Translations under genes and position numbers: made by a program | DNA from: Rotaria sordida | Taxonomy: Eukaryota; Rotifera; Eurotatoria; Philodinida; Philodinidae | NCBI GenBank assembly: GCA_905250125.1 | Contig: CAJNOL010000380.1 | Coordinates: 85,271-149,270, forward strand | DNA: 64,000 nucleotides | Direction of reading: 5' to 3' | Notes under the pieces: generated by a model | The model's database searches: none | What the model saw: only the letters and a program-made list of their open reading frames with translations | Told to the model about the DNA's origin: nothing | In this document: piece after piece, positions 59,516-64,000 of the stretch | Layout of the letters: every line of letters starts with the position of its first letter | Numbering within the stretch: the first letter of the stretch is position 1

Positions 59516-61525
59516 TGTCATCTTTTGAAGTTCGAAAAGCAGAAAGGCAGCAGAAAGTATGTTTATGATATGAAACTAACGGATAGCTCGTAACAAAAGA
59601 GGGTCTCGGTATTTGTTAAAATCTTAAGTGTTATGTTATCGCTCACACTTTATTTTTTTATCAAAGGATTCACCGTCTGCTTCTGTACAAATTGCATATT
59701 TCATTGTAAAAATATTTATTTCTTTCTCTTTCGATATCACTACAATATAAAAATAGCACTATACACAATTTTCAAAATCTCTATTTTTTTCAATTTTTTT
59801 CGAAAACATCTAGTCCTTAGATTAGTCTTATTATCATTGGTCGTGCCATGTTCTTTATCCAGAAATAAAATAAATTACCTTTGGTACGTTGATTGAAATG
59901 AACCAATTTATCTCTTGAGTGGCGAACAAATTGTACTCAACGTAATAGGATTAATTGAGAAACTGGATATTTTGGAAAAACAAACGAAGATTTTGAAAGT
60001 TGTGTGTAATGCTTGTTTTAAATCACGATGATGTCGAAAGAGAGATGTGGTTTTTTTGCGGCGAAATATATCAATTTCTGCAGAATCAGACGGTGAATCT
60101 TTCGATAAAAAAAATAAAGCGTGTGCGATAAAATAACGCTTAAGATGTCAATAAAATACTGAAACGCTCTTTTATTACGAGGTACCCGTTAGTTTTAAAT
60201 TTTTGTTTCAGTATACTAATCACAAAACACAACTAATTAATAAATAGACAGAATCATTGAATACGTTTTCTTTTTAAAGAGTATTCTTCATCTGATTTAA
60301 GAGCTTTTGACAAATCTTTTTTACCTAATAAATATTTATTCATTACAATATACGATAAGAAATTCAAAATAATTGTTGATTAAATCATAGCATTTAAAAT
60401 TTTTTTGTTTCTTATTGTTTATAAGATTATCAATATTAGCTTTTTATTAGCAATATTCGGAAAATTGTTGATGACGAACGATAAATGTTAGTTGAGACGG
60501 ATCAAATTTATATTCTTTTAAAGATCATTAATATTCGATGACTTTGAACCATTCTCTGTTGAAGATAACTTTATTCAATTTCTGTTTTCTGGTTTAACTC
60601 TTGATAACATAATTATTACTTCAGCAACAACCACTGCTTTGTGAATACCTTCTTTGCTAGTCGAGCTGTTTTTTTCTGTTCCTTTCCTCTCACTAATCAT
60701 ATTAATTATTCATGTTCATTGAGTAAACAACCGAAAGAATGTATATGAATGATTTAAAGTCAAATATATAGGTCAGTATAGTTGTTTGTAATCAGTAGAA
60801 AATAAAAATCATCTGTATCAAGTAGAAAGAATTAGAACGGCACAAAAATATCAGTAGTTTTTGATACGACTTTTTTGATAATTATGGAAACGAAGGTATT
60901 TCAGATGAAAAATGTTGATTGAAATAATAAATAACGTCGTATCAAAAAAAAGCAGAAGAGGTGTCAGCTCTGGAAAGATTATAGTCACTGCTCATTACAT
61001 AATGAAGAAAAAAATGTCGTTTTGGGATTCAATGAAAAAGTTGTTAACTTTACACTTGCAATCAGTGGAATTGAATCGTAGAATGGGCGATGATCTCTAT
61101 AGTCTAGAAGCTATCATTGTCAAGGCGACATATTTTGTTCACAAACTCATAGAAGACAACTAACATTCATCGAGAGTCGATTCATTTATTCCTAGACTGA
61201 CAGAATATGGATACCGATGCAGTTGTTTTTAGATGTAAACACGCTATTGCACTTAACATTATGAAAGTGTTTGAAAAAGTGACTTCCATCGAAAATATGA
61301 ATATAGTGTCTTATAATGCTGCACACATCAGAATACTGTCAATGCATATTAGACTATTCATTCGTTTTCGAAATATTTTCATCACCAAATATTTTACTCT
61401 TACTAAAGCGTTTTGTAAATTGTGAAAAATAAACAAGAGATGAAATTCATGAGAGATGAATGCATGTATCTTTATTCCCTTTTCTGAAAGAAAGGGTCTT
61501 AAATTCGAAAAATGTTGCTATGTTT
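59516..61525. other. Intergenic with two unassigned open frames
   Basis: Frames at 60912-61163 (SFWDSMKKLLTLHLQSVELN, then VKATYFVHKLIEDN) and 61207-61425 (MDTDAVVFRCKHAIALNIMK) lie in tandem on the plus strand with protein-like composition. They could be pieces of a decayed gene, but I recognise nothing and do not call them. Confidence 0.35.
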
Positions 61526-61529
61526 GTCT

Positions 61530-62095
61530 GTCCAAGCCAATCAGAAACGAGCTTTTCTATTTTTAGGTTTTTGGTCATTCTGATGAAACTTTTCTATAGG
61601 TTATAGGGGGCAAGAAATCCGAATCCGAGGTCGGATTTTTGATCTGAGCTCTCATTGATCGGTTTTCCGACCAATCAGAAACGAGCTTTTTTATTCATCG
61701 GGTTTTCAACCAATCTGATGAAACTTTGCAATAGGTTTTCAGGGTACAGGAGTCCGAATCCGAGATCGAATTCTTTATCTAACCTTTCATTGGTCGAGAA
61801 ACGGCCAATCAGAAACGTGTTTTTTATTTATTGGGTTCTCGAGCAATCTGATGGAACTTTGCAATAGATTTTCGGAGTCCAGGGGTCAGAATCCAGGATT
61901 GGATTTTTGATCCGACCTTTCATTGGTCGAGAAATGGCCAATCAGAAACGAGTTTTTTATTTATTGGGTTCTCGAGCAATCTGATGGAACTTTGCAATAG
62001 GTTTTCGGAGGCGAAGAATTCGAATCCGAGGTAGAACTTTTGATCTAACCGTTTATTGTTGCGGAAACCGACCAACTAGAAACGAGCTTTTTCTG
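61530..62095. repeat. ~125-bp minisatellite, 4-5 units
   Basis: Units carry GACCAATCAGAAACGAGCTT, TTTATT-x-GGGTT, CAATCTGATGAAACTTTGCA, ATAGGTTTTCGG and GAATCCGAGGTCG in order. The same monomer forms the inner arms of the 36.97-40.2 kb palindrome. Confidence 0.85.
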
Positions 62096-62195
62096 TTGTT
62101 AACATGATGTGTTGAAAAATAAAGACATCTAATGGAACTATCAAGATGATTGAGTGGTAGAAAAATTCATAATCAAAGATTAAGTATCAAAAGAC

Positions 62196-62354
62196 ATGGT
62201 TTTATTACCGAAGGAAGAACAATTCATAAAGTTACAACGTCTGTCATTAAATGAGACAAATGATTATTTAAGTAAAACATTTCGAAACATTATTCAATTA
62301 TTAAATCACCTCTTCAATTCTTTCTTACAAGACAAATGTGGTTATTTTCAATAA
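62196..62354 (+). CDS. Small open frame, 52 aa, unidentified
   Basis: Reads MVLLPKEEQFIKLQRLSLNE, then TNDYLSKTFRNIIQLLNHLF and a short tail to TAA. Helical, amphipathic composition and codon use look coding. It may be an exon (a GTGGTT donor-like site lies near its end) rather than a whole gene. Follows the minisatellite by 100 bp. Confidence 0.35.
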   Translation: MVLLPKEEQFIKLQRLSLNETNDYLSKTFRNIIQLLNHLFNSFLQDKCGYFQ

Positions 62355-62519
62355 AAAATATCTCAGAATCTTCTCTTTTTTTCTTTCAGAAAAGGGTCAG
62401 CGAATCCGTAGGATGAGCGTTACCTTGTATTATTTAACAAATTCATCTATTCCATAGGTTCCAAATGATATTTTTATCAATCAATTATATTTTAACAATT
62501 ATTTGAATTAATTACGTTT

Positions 62520-62850
62520 TTCCGATGATTGTTGCATTTCATAAACAAGATCAGATAATTATATACCTAAACGACGAAACGAACACCAGATAAACTATAT
62601 AACCATATATTTATTATTAATAAAATATTGTTAACTAACCAACTAATAAATAGAGTTTTCATGCCTAAAGCATGTTCAATATAGAAAACAAATATTATTA
62701 GAAATTTTTAAAAAATCGTTAACATGCTGTAGAAGCATGTTGACCAGCTAAGACCACCAAAACATAATAAAATATTATTTAATTGATTTAGTTGAGTTAA
62801 TGATCGAATTGGACGAAGCATAGTTTCATTATCAAGATAAATGAAAGGTA
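62520..62850 (-). pseudogene. Membrane-protein exon remnant, unidentified
   Basis: The minus strand reads LDNETMLRPIRSLTQLNQLN then a hydrophobic stretch LLCFGGLSWSTCFYSMLTIF, stop, FLIIFVFYIEHALGMKTLFI, then WLVNNILLIINIWLYSLSG. After a frame change it reads RRLGI, stop, LSDLVYEMQQSSEKRN. Three likely membrane helices followed by a hydrophilic tail; at least two stops and a frameshift. Family not recognised. Confidence 0.45.
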
Positions 62851-62994
62851 AGATCTATTTATTCAATAGTTTATCCTTTTATTAACATTCTCTTTCAACA
62901 AATCAATTTTATCTATACTAATTTATTTACTTATCAAATAATAATTTAAATAAAATAAACAAAAAATTTAACTCTTCTTCCTAATCAATGAAAT

Positions 62995-63480
62995 TTGTTT
63001 AACGATGTTTCACGATCTAATCGTTCATTTGCTTTTCGAACAAATAATCATGAAAAATCTTCTCATATTAAACTATCTCAAATTAAATTACTATCGGTTA
63101 CAGTTAATCATCCACCTTAAAAAGCATTTAAATTCATATAAATATTTAAAAAAAACAAAATGAAACCGTTTTTTATAAGATGCTGGACAAACTCATTCTC
63201 TACCAACTCGATATAGACCTGAACGAAACACTTTATATAGTTTCACCAATAGGAACTACTCGATTTATGTATAATTGTCATCCTTGACTGAAAAGTTCGA
63301 GATCCAATTCGAATTTCAATAACATGTTTAAGTCAACCATAAAATTGACCAACATCTTTTCATATTCGAAACGTATCAAAGACTAATAACAGGTTGTCAA
63401 TCTATAGAACTTCTTACTCAATATCCAATTACACCATCTCTTTGTTTTTTTCTTATTTATAAACAATTCATGTTTATATA
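62995..63480 (+). pseudogene. Exon remnants, unidentified
   Basis: The plus strand reads LFNDVSRSNRSFAFRTNNHE continuing LSQIKLLSVTVNHPP, TAA, KAFKFI. After a short AT-rich gap with an AG acceptor it gives AGQTHSLPTRYRPERNTLYS in one frame and LYIVSPIGTTRFMYNCHP in another. Stops and frame changes mark it as decayed. No family recognised. Confidence 0.35.
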
Positions 63481-63675
63481 TGAAAAAAAAAATCTACCTT
63501 AAGGTAGAGAAAGGATAGGACATCATCCATAATATATAATTAAATTATTTTATTGATTATAAAGAATTATTTGTTTATTGATACCTTCTCAACTGATCTT
63601 AAACTACCATCTTATTCCATAAATAGAAGATTAACTTAATTAAGTGTTTTCTTTTTCAAATCTACTTCTATATAT

Positions 63676-64000
63676 ACAAGGTGATCCAAAAGTGTTGGTA
63701 CCTCTCAAAAAAATTGTTCGTTCTCCCTTATAGTAAAGTTCAAAATGCTCAAACTTTGATATCTTATTCCTTGTAACATGGCGAATATTATCCGAAATTT
63801 TCACCTCTCTATCCTGAGAAATAAGGGAGATGTATAGACTAACATTCTTTAAATCTTATTTTTCTCCATGTCGCAAAAATAATGGTTAGCACATAATACA
63901 TCTAAACGGACTGTCTTTACATTTCATTTTTCTACCACTTGATATGTTGTATCAAGAAAACAAAATACACTACAATATGCAGCGTGAAAAGCTCTACAAT
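63676..64000. mobile_element. Probable Tc1/mariner-type element end, cut by the window
   Basis: TATATACAAGGTGATCCAAAAGTG is a typical terminal-repeat start for mariner-like elements (CA-GGTG-TCCAAAAGT preceded by TA). The other end lies beyond the window. No transposase motif in the visible 325 bp. Confidence 0.5.

Overview
The window looks like a gene-poor, repeat-rich stretch of a bdelloid rotifer genome (Rotaria/Adineta type). Four things point there: (1) an NAD:arginine ADP-ribosyltransferase joined to a long kinesin-light-chain-type TPR array, a combination I know as typical of bdelloids; (2) very AT-rich DNA with 50-70 bp GT-AG introns; (3) conserved animal genes with intron-exon structure; (4) scattered TGTGGG/CCCACA tracts, which I recall as the bdelloid telomeric repeat. 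The species call is inference. No rRNA, tRNA, CRISPR or bacterial-type feature was seen.

Layout. 0.8-1.5 kb: decayed copy of mitochondrial ATP synthase subunit b (minus). 2.5-2.9 and 6.0-6.4 kb: duplicated promoter-like sequence; only the second copy still precedes a gene, the ADP-ribosyltransferase/TPR gene (6.5-9.65 kb), which is open apart from one single-base frame change near 8.03 kb. 10-13.6 kb: a piggyBac-like MITE, a ~120-bp minisatellite and a 1.3-kb foldback element. 14.6-22.1 kb (plus): a 59-aa ORF, unidentified exon remnants, then decayed LARP1, prohibitin-1 and ABHD18. 25.6-26.6 kb (minus): PP2C phosphatase with two internal stops. 29.2-32.2 kb (minus): broken multi-pass membrane protein. 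33.7-34.1 kb (minus): BCL-2 family remnant with recognisable BH1 and BH2. 36.3-40.2 kb: a 0.7-kb foldback next to a 3.2-kb nested palindrome built from several minisatellites. 43.6-46.6 kb: an hAT-like element with exact 8-bp target duplication and CGG-rich ends, then a 1.45-kb hairpin. 47.9-48.3 kb: an intact two-exon gene for a small tail-anchored protein. 49.5-64 kb: further hairpin elements (several with TA-flanked, Tc1/mariner-like ends), exon remnants and another minisatellite array.

At least six unrelated conserved genes are present as intron-containing, stop-ridden relics, while only two loci look functional or nearly so. Intron retention excludes processed pseudogenes; the pattern fits a degenerating homologous or homoeologous block, or a subtelomeric gene graveyard, colonised by foldback and MITE elements. 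The most unusual signals are the convergent telomere-repeat hairpins, the nested 3.2-kb palindrome, and a ~40-bp core shared by otherwise different foldback elements.
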